A stretch of 12,946 nt of DNA from Candidatus Aminicenantota bacterium. GTDB lineage: Bacteria; Acidobacteriota; Aminicenantia; UBA2199. This document shows, piece after piece, positions 1 to 6,645 of this stretch. The stretch is from positions 1-12,946 of the forward strand of contig JAUXFB010000011.1 in the NCBI GenBank assembly GCA_030620255.1, in the 5' to 3' direction. Each line of letters begins with the position of its first letter. The stretch's first letter is position 1. The notes beneath the pieces are model-generated. The model was not told where the DNA came from. It did no database searches and saw nothing but the letters and a program-made list of their open reading frames with translations. Made by a program: the position numbers and the translations under genes.

Positions 1-12
1 GATCGGAAAAAC

Positions 13-72
13 CGTTAATATGGTTAAGAAATTAAATATATTAACGAAAATTTGACAAAATAGAGTTAATAT
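13..72. repeat. Three copies of octamer GTTAATAT upstream of fic
   Basis: GTTAATAT occurs at 14-21, inverted as ATATTAAC at 38-45, and again in direct orientation at 65-72. The first two form a 9-bp perfect inverted repeat (CGTTAATAT at 13-21, ATATTAACG at 38-46) around a 16-base spacer. The third lies inside the spacer between the -35 and -10 boxes of the fic promoter. Repeat centres are 24 and 27 bases apart. Such placement suits a repressor-binding operator, but that role is inference. The Fic protein has a C-terminal region resembling a winged helix, so autoregulation is one possibility. Confidence 0.55.
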
Positions 73-80
73 AGTACAAT
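52..80 (+). promoter_or_regulatory. Sigma70-type promoter of fic
   Basis: A perfect -35 box TTGACA (52-57), a 17-base spacer and a -10 box TACAAT (75-80, one mismatch to TATAAT). Counting seven bases from the end of the -10 box puts transcription start at about 87, which is the first base of the fic ATG. No Shine-Dalgarno sequence precedes the ATG, so the mRNA is predicted to be leaderless. Confidence 0.75.
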
Positions 81-86
81 ATATTC

Positions 87-965
87 ATGGCAACTTCCAA
101 TCATGTAAGAGAAAGAATAAAAATATTGAGCGCTGAATACAATCGATTTTCCACAGGAAAAGGATCTTTACTTAAAATTATTAACGAAGCGGAACTTTCG
201 GAGAGTGTATTCAATTCGAATGCAATAGAAAACTCAACTCTTACCCTTAAGGAAACGGAAAAAATCCTTCTTGACAAAGAGGTGTCCCGAAATGTTTCTG
301 TCTGGGAGATATTTGAGGCTAAAAATCTTGCCCGCGTAATGGAATATTTTGAACTTAAAAGAAATGAACTATCCTTAACGTCAGAAACAATACTTCTGGT
401 TCACAAGATGCTAATAGAAAATATCGATGATAATATTGCAGGACGCTTTAGGATGAAAAACGAATATGTCCGTGTTGGTTCACATATTGGACCTGCTCCG
501 GAACATGTCGAAAGAATGGTTGATGCTATTTTATCTGAGTATGAAAGTAATATCAATGATTACCCGATAGATAAAATCGCAAAATTTCATCTGGATTTTG
601 AAACGATCCACCCTTTTTTAGATGGAAATGGAAGAATAGGAAGAGTTATTGTTAATTTTCAGCTAAATAAGCTCGGATTCCCGAATTTAATAATCAGAAA
701 TAAGGAAAAGAAGATTTACTATCAATCATTTCGTGAATACAATGATTCCAAAAACACAAAAACTATGGAGAAAATTATCGTACTTGCATTATTTGAATCG
801 TTACATAAACGGATTTCATATCTTAAGGGTGAATTGATCATCTATCTTTCGGAATATGCAAAATCAAGTGAAAAATCTCTAAACTCTTTGATCAACCTTG
901 CACGAAGACAGACAATTCCGGCTTTTCGGGAAAGAGGTGTGTGGAAGATCGGAGTAGGGGTTTGA
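87..965 (+). CDS. fic: Fic-family protein (predicted AMPylator), class II self-inhibited type
   Basis: Fic proteins transfer AMP, or sometimes other groups, from a nucleotide to hydroxyl side chains of target proteins. The 292-residue product has the full catalytic motif HPFLDGNGRIGR at 175-186, including the catalytic His175 and the phosphate-binding GNGR. It also has an N-terminal inhibitory motif of the (S/T)xxxE(G/N) type: Ser44, Glu48, Asn49. That places it among the class II Fic proteins, where the Glu blocks productive ATP binding. The last 30 residues (RRQTIPAFRERGVWKIG) resemble the winged-helix tail seen in many long Fic proteins. The ATG at 87 is preferred because the promoter ends exactly six bases before it. 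CpG density is about four to five times that of the neighbours, and 9 of 19 Arg codons are CGN while neighbours use mostly AGA/AGG, which suggests horizontal acquisition. No separate antitoxin gene is visible. The target protein cannot be told from sequence. Confidence 0.93.
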   Translation: MATSNHVRERIKILSAEYNRFSTGKGSLLKIINEAELSESVFNSNAIENSTLTLKETEKILLDKEVSRNVSVWEIFEAKNLARVMEYFELKRNELSLTSETILLVHKMLIENIDDNIAGRFRMKNEYVRVGSHIGPAPEHVERMVDAILSEYESNINDYPIDKIAKFHLDFETIHPFLDGNGRIGRVIVNFQLNKLGFPNLIIRNKEKKIYYQSFREYNDSKNTKTMEKIIVLALFESLHKRISYLKGELIIYLSEYAKSSEKSLNSLINLARRQTIPAFRERGVWKIGVGV

Positions 966-977
966 TTTATCAAACCC
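958..977 (+). terminator. Stem-loop over the fic stop codon
   Basis: GGGTTTGA (958-965) and TCAAACCC (970-977) pair perfectly as an 8-bp stem around a four-base loop. The TGA stop of fic (963-965) lies inside the left arm. No U-run follows on either strand; the + strand continues purine-rich. It is therefore not a classical intrinsic terminator. It could mark the 3' end of the fic transcript or stabilise it; that part is inference. Confidence 0.45.
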
Positions 978-1020
978 AAAGGAAAAAGGCAAAAGTAAAA
1001 AGTGACAAAAAAACCATTCA

Positions 1021-1041
1021 ACTCCTACCTCCTATCTCCTA
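1021..1041. repeat. Heptamer tandem repeat, three units of NCTCCTA
   Basis: Three consecutive seven-base units (ACTCCTA, CCTCCTA, TCTCCTA) differ only in the first base. They lie in the 156-base gap between fic and the first M16 gene, next to a purine-rich tract at about 978-1012. The rest of this gap shows no reading frame or RNA structure that I can support. The function is unknown. Confidence 0.6.
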
Positions 1042-1086
1042 AGCATTTCATCAACCAATAAACCAAGACAGTTTTGAGTTAAAAAA

Positions 1087-1115
1087 TTGACTTTATTTTT
1101 TGTTCATTTTAAAAT
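1087..1115 (+). promoter_or_regulatory. Sigma70-type promoter of the M16 peptidase pair
   Basis: -35 box TTGACT (1087-1092), 17-base spacer, -10 box TAAAAT (1110-1115). The predicted transcription start is at about 1122, the first base of the start codon, the same geometry as the fic promoter. No Shine-Dalgarno sequence lies before the ATG, so the transcript is predicted to be leaderless. Confidence 0.7.
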
Positions 1116-1121
1116 TAGATA

Positions 1122-2483
1122 ATGAAGCTGGGATCATCTAAATATTTCTTTTCCTTTTTCGTTTTATTATTTTCTTTTCAAATACTGTTTCCTGCAAATA
1201 CAAGAAAAAGTGAATATTCTGTTTTAAAGAATGAAATGAAGGTTTTTTTAGAGGAAAGGGATTCAATTCCTCTTGTTAATATTGTTATTGCAGTTAATGT
1301 TGGATCTAAAGATGAAAATTCATTAACAAAAGGTTTTCTTCATATACTTGAGCATTTAATCCTGTTCAGGGGAACAAAAAATTATTCAGGAGATCAAATT
1401 GCACAAAAGATGAGAAAACATGGGGCTTATTTTAATGGACATACGGATTATGATCTCACCACATTTGAGATTTCTGTTCCATCGGATAATATAGATTTTG
1501 CTCTAAAGATTTTAAAAGAGGTTGTTTTCAATTTAAAATTATCCCGGGAGGAACTTGATAAAGAGAAAAATATAATACTTGAAGAAATAAGCCAGGAGAA
1601 TGATGATCCTTCTAATATGGGAACAATTTTAGCTCTTCAGAATCTATTTAAAAATCATGCATATGAGAGCCCTGTATATGGAGATAAAGAAACAGTGAAA
1701 AATGCAACTTTAGAACAAATCAAGTCTTTTTATGAGCGTTTTTATTTTCCTTCTAATTGTTCTTTATGTGTAGTTGGTGATTTTAATATTAATGAAATCA
1801 GGGGAAAAATAGGGCAGATTTTTGGAGTATTGAAAAAGGAAAAATCACAAAGTTCAAAGATTTGTTTAGTTTATAAGCTGAAAAAGAATATTGAAATAAA
1901 AAAGGCTATGGATATAAAAGAAGCACACTTAATAATTGGGTTTTTAGCACCTGAATTGAATAATAAAGATGAAATTGGGATGAGGGTATTAACACAAGCA
2001 TTTGGAGGGGGTATTAATCCTCTTATCGGGACTGTTTTAAGAGGAAGAAGACGTTTGGCTGAAGATATTTCAATGCAATATATTTCTTTAAAATATGGAG
2101 GTGCTGCTTTAATTAAGCTTAAATTAAAACCAAAGAACATAAAGATAGCAAAAATGGAGGTTTTAAAATTCTTAAACAAGAGTACCTCATTTCTATATTC
2201 TCCGGAAGACTATTTACCTAAATATCGTTCCCAGGTTTTTGATTTTCTTGAAACAGCAAAAAACCAGATTATATTCAGGTCAGAATCATTAAAAGAAAAA
2301 GGATTAAATTCTGCTATTTCTTATGCAAGGTATATGCTTTTAGGGAATCCTTCGGAAAAGAGAAGCTATTATAAAAGAATAAAAAAGGTGAATTCATCAA
2401 AATTGAGAAAGATAAGTTCTCGATATTTAATAAGAGAAAAATTTGTAGTAATTTCCATATTACCCTCAAATGAAAAAAATTAA
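1122..2483 (+). CDS. M16 family zinc metallopeptidase, catalytic subunit (processing-peptidase-like)
   Basis: A secreted or envelope zinc peptidase of the M16 family (pitrilysin and mitochondrial processing peptidase relatives). A hydrophobic N-terminal segment (about 8-24) ending in Pro-Ala before residue 26 looks like a signal peptide. The inverted zinc motif HxxEH is intact: His74, Glu77 (catalytic) and His78, in GFLHILEHLILFRGT. The third zinc ligand is expected at Glu154 or Glu155, about 76 residues on, as in the family. The second domain (about 195-400) contains the Gly-rich stretch FGGGINP (294-300). In active partners the next helix carries LRE...LAY, but here it reads LRGRRRLAE (306-314): Arg307 is kept and the Tyr is replaced by Glu314. 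The 453-residue length is normal for a bacterial one-repeat M16 protein. Its stop codon lies 14 bases inside the next M16 gene, so the two are surely co-expressed. The substrate is unknown. Confidence 0.9.
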   Translation: MKLGSSKYFFSFFVLLFSFQILFPANTRKSEYSVLKNEMKVFLEERDSIPLVNIVIAVNVGSKDENSLTKGFLHILEHLILFRGTKNYSGDQIAQKMRKHGAYFNGHTDYDLTTFEISVPSDNIDFALKILKEVVFNLKLSREELDKEKNIILEEISQENDDPSNMGTILALQNLFKNHAYESPVYGDKETVKNATLEQIKSFYERFYFPSNCSLCVVGDFNINEIRGKIGQIFGVLKKEKSQSSKICLVYKLKKNIEIKKAMDIKEAHLIIGFLAPELNNKDEIGMRVLTQAFGGGINPLIGTVLRGRRRLAEDISMQYISLKYGGAALIKLKLKPKNIKIAKMEVLKFLNKSTSFLYSPEDYLPKYRSQVFDFLETAKNQIIFRSESLKEKGLNSAISYARYMLLGNPSEKRSYYKRIKKVNSSKLRKISSRYLIREKFVVISILPSNEKN

Positions 2484-3816
2484 AAAAATAGATTTAAAAA
2501 TATTTATTAAATTTTGCCTTTTTTTGCTCTTTTTCTCTATTTGTTTGAGTCTTTTTTCAAATGAAGATATAGTTTGGAAATTAAGGTCAAAAAAACTCTT
2601 ATTAAATAATAACCTTAAGCTTATTTATCAGGAAGATGATTCATCAAAAATCACAATTCTTCAAATTCTTATAAATGGAGGAAAAAAAGCTGAACCTGTA
2701 GCAAAGAAGGGACTTTGCTATTTAACAACCCGTATTGTCCTTGAATTACCGGACAGGAGTAAGATTCAGAGATTAATGGTTTCAGGCTCAAGCTTTATAT
2801 TAAAAGTCGAAGGAGATTATTCTATTATTACACTTAGAAGTTTAAGTGAAAATTTTAATGAATCTTTAGAACTTATTTCAAAATTTATTATAAATCCCCT
2901 TTTTTCAAGTCAAAGAATATTTCTTATAAAAAAGCAAATGGAATTTCAACAAAAGCAAGAAGAAGATAATACATTATTTTTAATGTTAAAGTCTAATTTT
3001 AATTCCTTTTTTGGAGAACAAGGATATGGGGGTTCGGTTTATGGTAGCAAAGAGACACTAAAATCAATTAAAAAAAAGGATATTGTTAGTTTTTATAAAA
3101 AACACTTTAATGTATCTAACATGATTATTTCGGTTGTAACTGATTTAAAGCAAAAAGAGATAAAAAATATGTTTGTGAAACATTTTAAGAAAATGCCCTT
3201 AAAAAGTTTTATAAAAAATGGTTCTACAAAATTTCTGATAGAAGCAAAGGAGAATAATTCAAGAAAAAACAGATCAATTTCATTAGAAAAGGATAAGAAG
3301 CAAACCCTTATATCTTATACAGCTTTACTTCCAGGATTGGATAAAGAGAGTTTTGCTATGGCTCATATGCTTGAAAACTTGATGGGAAAAGGAGTAAAAT
3401 CTCGCTTATGGACTTTAAGAGACCCTATGAATCTTGCATACACTGTGAATGCTTATGTAGTTCAAATGAAGGATTCGGGGCTTTTAAGTGTGTATCTGAA
3501 AACAGATAGAAAGAAGAGAGAAAAAGCTATTAAAGAGATAAAAAAAATTATTGAAAATCTTTATAAAAATGGAGTGAACAAAGAAGAATTTAATATTGCT
3601 AAGATTTACTCAAAAGCAGATTTTCTCAGAGAAAACGAAACAAAAGAGATTAGAGCTTTAAATCTTGTAAAATTCGAAGCTATGGGTCTTGGTTTTGAAT
3701 TTTATGATAGATTTTTTTCTATACTTGAAAGCATTACTCTTGAAAGATTTAACCAATATATAAAAAAGGTGTTATTTAGTAATAACTTGATTGAAGTACT
3801 TATTGGACCTGATTAG
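2470..3816 (+). CDS. M16 family peptidase-like protein, non-catalytic partner subunit
   Basis: A second M16-fold protein of 448 residues with a positively charged start and a hydrophobic segment at about 11-30, which fits a signal peptide or N-terminal anchor. The zinc site is lost. Where the upstream protein has HxxEH, this one reads YLTTR (84-88), so both His and the Glu are missing. The C-terminal half keeps the substrate-binding Arg/Tyr pair in LRDPMNLAY (Arg317, Tyr324), which the upstream protein lacks. By analogy with two-subunit M16B enzymes, one subunit supplies zinc chemistry and the other substrate binding. This gene is thus predicted to encode the obligate partner. The ATG at 2470 overlaps the previous gene by 14 bases and has no clear Shine-Dalgarno sequence, so translation by coupling or reinitiation is likely. 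Confidence 0.88.
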   Translation: MKKIKKIDLKIFIKFCLFLLFFSICLSLFSNEDIVWKLRSKKLLLNNNLKLIYQEDDSSKITILQILINGGKKAEPVAKKGLCYLTTRIVLELPDRSKIQRLMVSGSSFILKVEGDYSIITLRSLSENFNESLELISKFIINPLFSSQRIFLIKKQMEFQQKQEEDNTLFLMLKSNFNSFFGEQGYGGSVYGSKETLKSIKKKDIVSFYKKHFNVSNMIISVVTDLKQKEIKNMFVKHFKKMPLKSFIKNGSTKFLIEAKENNSRKNRSISLEKDKKQTLISYTALLPGLDKESFAMAHMLENLMGKGVKSRLWTLRDPMNLAYTVNAYVVQMKDSGLLSVYLKTDRKKREKAIKEIKKIIENLYKNGVNKEEFNIAKIYSKADFLRENETKEIRALNLVKFEAMGLGFEFYDRFFSILESITLERFNQYIKKVLFSNNLIEVLIGPD

Positions 3817-3843
3817 TCATTTTTAAAAAAATCTATTTTAATA

Positions 3844-3872
3844 TTGAATATTTTATAAAATTCATATATATT
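3844..3872 (+). promoter_or_regulatory. Candidate promoter of the MEMO-family gene
   Basis: -35-like TTGAAT (3844-3849), 17-base spacer and TATATT (3867-3872) would start transcription near 3879, giving a leader of about 17 bases that holds the Shine-Dalgarno sequence. A perfect TATAAT at 3878-3883 is a rival -10 box, but I see no -35 box at the right distance. The region is so AT-rich that chance matches are likely. Confidence 0.4.
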
Positions 3873-3884
3873 TAATTTATAATT

Positions 3885-3890
3885 GGAGGG
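3885..3890 (+). promoter_or_regulatory. Ribosome binding site of the MEMO-family gene
   Basis: GGAGGG lies five bases before the ATG at 3896. It is the strongest Shine-Dalgarno sequence on the plus strand here and fixes the start codon. The genes predicted to be leaderless have none. Confidence 0.75.
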
Positions 3891-3895
3891 ATAAA

Positions 3896-4696
3896 ATGGT
3901 TAGAGATCCAGCAGTTGCAGGTATGTTTTATTCAGGAGATGAGAGAAGTCTTAAAAAAGAATTATCTAAATTTATTAGTTTTAATGAGAATAAAAAAAGA
4001 GCAATTGGATTAATTTCTCCTCATGCAGGATATGTTTATTCAGGTGGGTGTGCAGGTAAAGGATTTAGTATGGTTGAGATCCCTGATACAGTAATTATAC
4101 TTGGGGTGAATCATAGAGGAGTTGGATACTCTTTTGCTGTTGATGGGAATGGTGCGTGGAAAACACCATTGGGTGATATTGCTGTAAATATAGAGTTAAG
4201 GTCAAAATTGGTTGAGGATTCAGAAGTTTTTAAAATAGATTCTATAGCAGGGAGAGATGAACATTCTCTTGAAGTTCAGGTTCCATTTATCCAATATCAG
4301 AATCCTGACGCAAAAATTCTTCCTATTACAATTTCTTCAAACAGTTTTAAGGACTTAGAAACTGGAGGAATGGAAATTGCAAAATTAGTAAATTTAAATA
4401 AAAATATAATAATAGTTGCTTCAAGTGATATGAGTCATTATATAGATGCTGAAGAAGCAAAGATAATGGATAATAAGGCTATAGATAAAATATTAAATTT
4501 AGATCCTGAAGGTTTATTCAAAACTGTGTTTGAAAATAGAATTTCAATGTGTGGTGTATGCCCTGTTGTTATGATGCTTATAGCTGCAATTGAATCAGGA
4601 GCTAAAAAAGCTGAAATCATTGAATATACAAATTCCGGAAAAGTTACACACGATTTTTCAGAAGTTGTAGCTTACCCTAGTATGATGATTTATTAA
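3896..4696 (+). CDS. MEMO1-family protein (AmmeMemoRadiSam system protein B type)
   Basis: A 266-residue member of the MEMO family, which shares the fold of class III extradiol dioxygenases (LigB-like). The usual landmarks appear in order: DPAVAGMFY (4-12), SPHAGYVYSG (41-50), GVNHRG (70-75), DEHSLEVQVPF (121-131), SSDMSHY (176-182) and MCG (218-220). His43, His73, Asp178, His181 and Cys219 match the metal-site and cleft residues described for human MEMO1. In many bacteria and archaea this family is encoded with an AMMECR1-domain protein and a radical SAM protein; neither partner is in this window. It starts 79 bases after the M16 pair, has its own Shine-Dalgarno sequence, and is followed by the M48 gene on the same strand. 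The family's bacterial function is not established. The cellular location is probably cytoplasmic, as no signal peptide is visible. Confidence 0.93.
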   Translation: MVRDPAVAGMFYSGDERSLKKELSKFISFNENKKRAIGLISPHAGYVYSGGCAGKGFSMVEIPDTVIILGVNHRGVGYSFAVDGNGAWKTPLGDIAVNIELRSKLVEDSEVFKIDSIAGRDEHSLEVQVPFIQYQNPDAKILPITISSNSFKDLETGGMEIAKLVNLNKNIIIVASSDMSHYIDAEEAKIMDNKAIDKILNLDPEGLFKTVFENRISMCGVCPVVMMLIAAIESGAKKAEIIEYTNSGKVTHDFSEVVAYPSMMIY

Positions 4697-4726
4697 TCCA
4701 TACTCTAATATAAGTTGGTTTTCTTA

Positions 4727-4755
4727 ATGACATATTCTAATGTTTTTGATAAAAT
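4727..4755 (+). promoter_or_regulatory. Candidate promoter overlapping the start of the M48 gene
   Basis: ATGACA (4727-4732, five of six matches to TTGACA), 17-base spacer and TAAAAT (4750-4755). The predicted transcription start is about 4762, two bases before the second in-frame ATG at 4764. If real, the ATG at 4740 would not be in this transcript and the protein would start at 4764, again practically leaderless. Confidence 0.5.
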
Positions 4756-6620
4756 ATAAAGAAATGATTTATACAAATATTTTATATTTTATTATTGCAA
4801 TTTCAGTTTATTCAATTGGATATTTATCTGAAAATGTATTTTCTATGTCTCAGAATTTTATAAGCATATTATTACTTCTCTTTATTTTCTGGCAATTTAA
4901 CAAACATACTTTTATGAAATTGAGGATAAATTACAATAAAGAAATAATTGATATAAATCAGGCAAGAAAAGAGTGTTTTCATAAGATAAACATTAATACA
5001 ATTATTTCAATACTTTTTTTTATAGTTGAAATATTTGTTTTTGATTTTAAGAAGTTTTTATATATGACTCCAGCATTTGGTAGTATTGAAACTTATATAA
5101 ATTTAATGGGTCTTGGGTTTTTTATGCTTCATCTTTCATTTGTCTGGTACTGGGCTTTTGAATCAATGGGTAAAATACTGCAAAGGGGAGATTCTTCAAA
5201 AGGTTTTGTCTGGGCTAATATTAAGTTCAATCTTGTAATTGTAATTCCTTGGTTGATCTTATCATTGATCATTGATTTAAATAATGTGATTAATTTCCCT
5301 TTTAGTCCTGAAATGATGGATTCAGCTCTATTCCAGGTGGTTTTATTTGGGTTGTTCTTGCTTATATTTTCAGTTTTTGCCCCTGTTCTGATTACTTATT
5401 TGTGGGATTGCAAACAGTTTTTAGAAACAGAACTTAAACATTCAATTTCAAGTTTCTGTCATTCTAATAGAGTAAAGTTTAAGAAAATCATGTCATGGAA
5501 TGCATTAAATAAAGGATTAATTACAGCAGGCGTCATTGGGTTATTTCCTTCTTTTAGGTATCTTTTAATTACTCCAGGATTGATGAAATTACTTAATAGG
5601 GATGAGATTTTAGCTGTTGTCAGTCATGAAGTGGGCCATGTTAAGAAAAAACATCTCGCTTATTATTTGTTGTTTTTTGTTGGATTTATTGTGTTGAGTC
5701 TTGGAATAACAGATAGGTTAATTAAATTATTTCTTAATACTGAATTTGGTTTTAATTCAATAATTAGGGCAGATGGTAGTTTGAATACAACTTTAATAAG
5801 TTTTTTAATAATTTTTATTTCTATTTTTATGTTTATTGTTTATTTCAGATTTATCTTTGGATATTTTATGAGGAATTTTGAACGCCAGGCAGATCTCTAT
5901 TGTTTTCAGTCTGGAATTGATCCTGTTCATATGATTTCAGCCTTTACAAAATTAGGATTTGGTACACATGATGATGAGAAAAAATCAAACTGGCATCACT
6001 TTAATATTTCAGAGAGAATTGATTTTATTAAGAAAAGTATAATAAATCCTGAAATGATAATAAGACATGACAAAAAGGTCAGAAATTCACTTTTCATTTT
6101 TATTGTTATAATGATTGCTTTTACTTTACTCTCTTTTAATCCATATGCAGGAAAACTGGAAAATAAATTGGATTTAAATTTAATGGCAAATGTTGTTGAG
6201 AATAAGATTAAAAAAAGAGCTGAAAAATCCGAACTATACAAGCTTTTGGGAATGATTTATTATGAGCAGGGAAAATGGGGTGAATCAAAAAGAGCTTTTG
6301 AAAGATCTCTTCAATTGAATTACAATCAACCAGAAGCTTTAAATGACTTTGCATGGTTGCTTTTAAAATGCCCTGATGAGAGATTTTTGAATAAGAAAAA
6401 AGCATTAAAATTTGCAAAACATGCTCTGAAATTAAGGAAAGAGGCTTATATTTTAGATACATTAGCAGAAGCATATTATGAAAACTCTATGTTTAATGAG
6501 GCTTTTATTGCTTCAAAATTTGCTTTGGAAATTGCTAGAAAAAACCGTAAATATTACAAAAAACAATTTGAAAAGATGAAAAAAGCCCATAAATTATTTA
6601 AATCAGTTATAAAAATTTAA
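4740..6620 (+). CDS. M48 family integral-membrane zinc metalloprotease with C-terminal TPR-like region
   Basis: A membrane protease of the Ste24/HtpX class (M48). Numbering from the ATG at 4740, the zinc motif HEVGH is at 296-300 (His296, Glu297, His300). The third ligand is most likely Glu381 in FERQADLYC. Several hydrophobic segments (about 11-29, 39-53, 86-105, 162-180, 197-222, 305-325, 350-375 and 448-466) surround the active site. The final 150 residues are soluble and helical. Residues 497-530 (LYKLLGMIYYEQGKWGESKR and on) and about 565-600 read as tetratricopeptide repeats, suggesting a protein-docking tail. At 626 residues it is longer than HtpX because of this tail. I list the longest frame, but the promoter at 4727-4755 favours the ATG at 4764 (618 residues). 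Neither ATG has a Shine-Dalgarno sequence. Membrane-protein quality control is the likely role by family; the substrate is unknown. Confidence 0.9.
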   Translation: MFLIKYKEMIYTNILYFIIAISVYSIGYLSENVFSMSQNFISILLLLFIFWQFNKHTFMKLRINYNKEIIDINQARKECFHKININTIISILFFIVEIFVFDFKKFLYMTPAFGSIETYINLMGLGFFMLHLSFVWYWAFESMGKILQRGDSSKGFVWANIKFNLVIVIPWLILSLIIDLNNVINFPFSPEMMDSALFQVVLFGLFLLIFSVFAPVLITYLWDCKQFLETELKHSISSFCHSNRVKFKKIMSWNALNKGLITAGVIGLFPSFRYLLITPGLMKLLNRDEILAVVSHEVGHVKKKHLAYYLLFFVGFIVLSLGITDRLIKLFLNTEFGFNSIIRADGSLNTTLISFLIIFISIFMFIVYFRFIFGYFMRNFERQADLYCFQSGIDPVHMISAFTKLGFGTHDDEKKSNWHHFNISERIDFIKKSIINPEMIIRHDKKVRNSLFIFIVIMIAFTLLSFNPYAGKLENKLDLNLMANVVENKIKKRAEKSELYKLLGMIYYEQGKWGESKRAFERSLQLNYNQPEALNDFAWLLLKCPDERFLNKKKALKFAKHALKLRKEAYILDTLAEAYYENSMFNEAFIASKFALEIARKNRKYYKKQFEKMKKAHKLFKSVIKI

Positions 6621-6645
6621 ATATAGAAAAAAGATGATTTATCTG

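Noticed and set aside
1..55. Possible C-terminal tails of an upstream gene in all three forward frames, including a stretch reading SEKPLIWLRN before a stop at about 33-35.
   Set aside because: Fewer than 20 codons are visible in any frame and none carries a recognisable domain, so no gene remnant can be supported.
1871..2179. Open frame of 102 codons on the minus strand inside the first M16 gene, and similar frames opposite lepA, glmS, ugd and the M48 gene.
   Set aside because: They lie wholly within well-supported genes, have no ribosome site or known domain, and reflect low stop density opposite AT-rich coding sequence.
3817..3880. AATATT-rich inverted motifs between the M16 pair and the MEMO gene as a terminator hairpin.
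   Set aside because: The pairs are all A-T and very short; chance is sufficient in this base composition.
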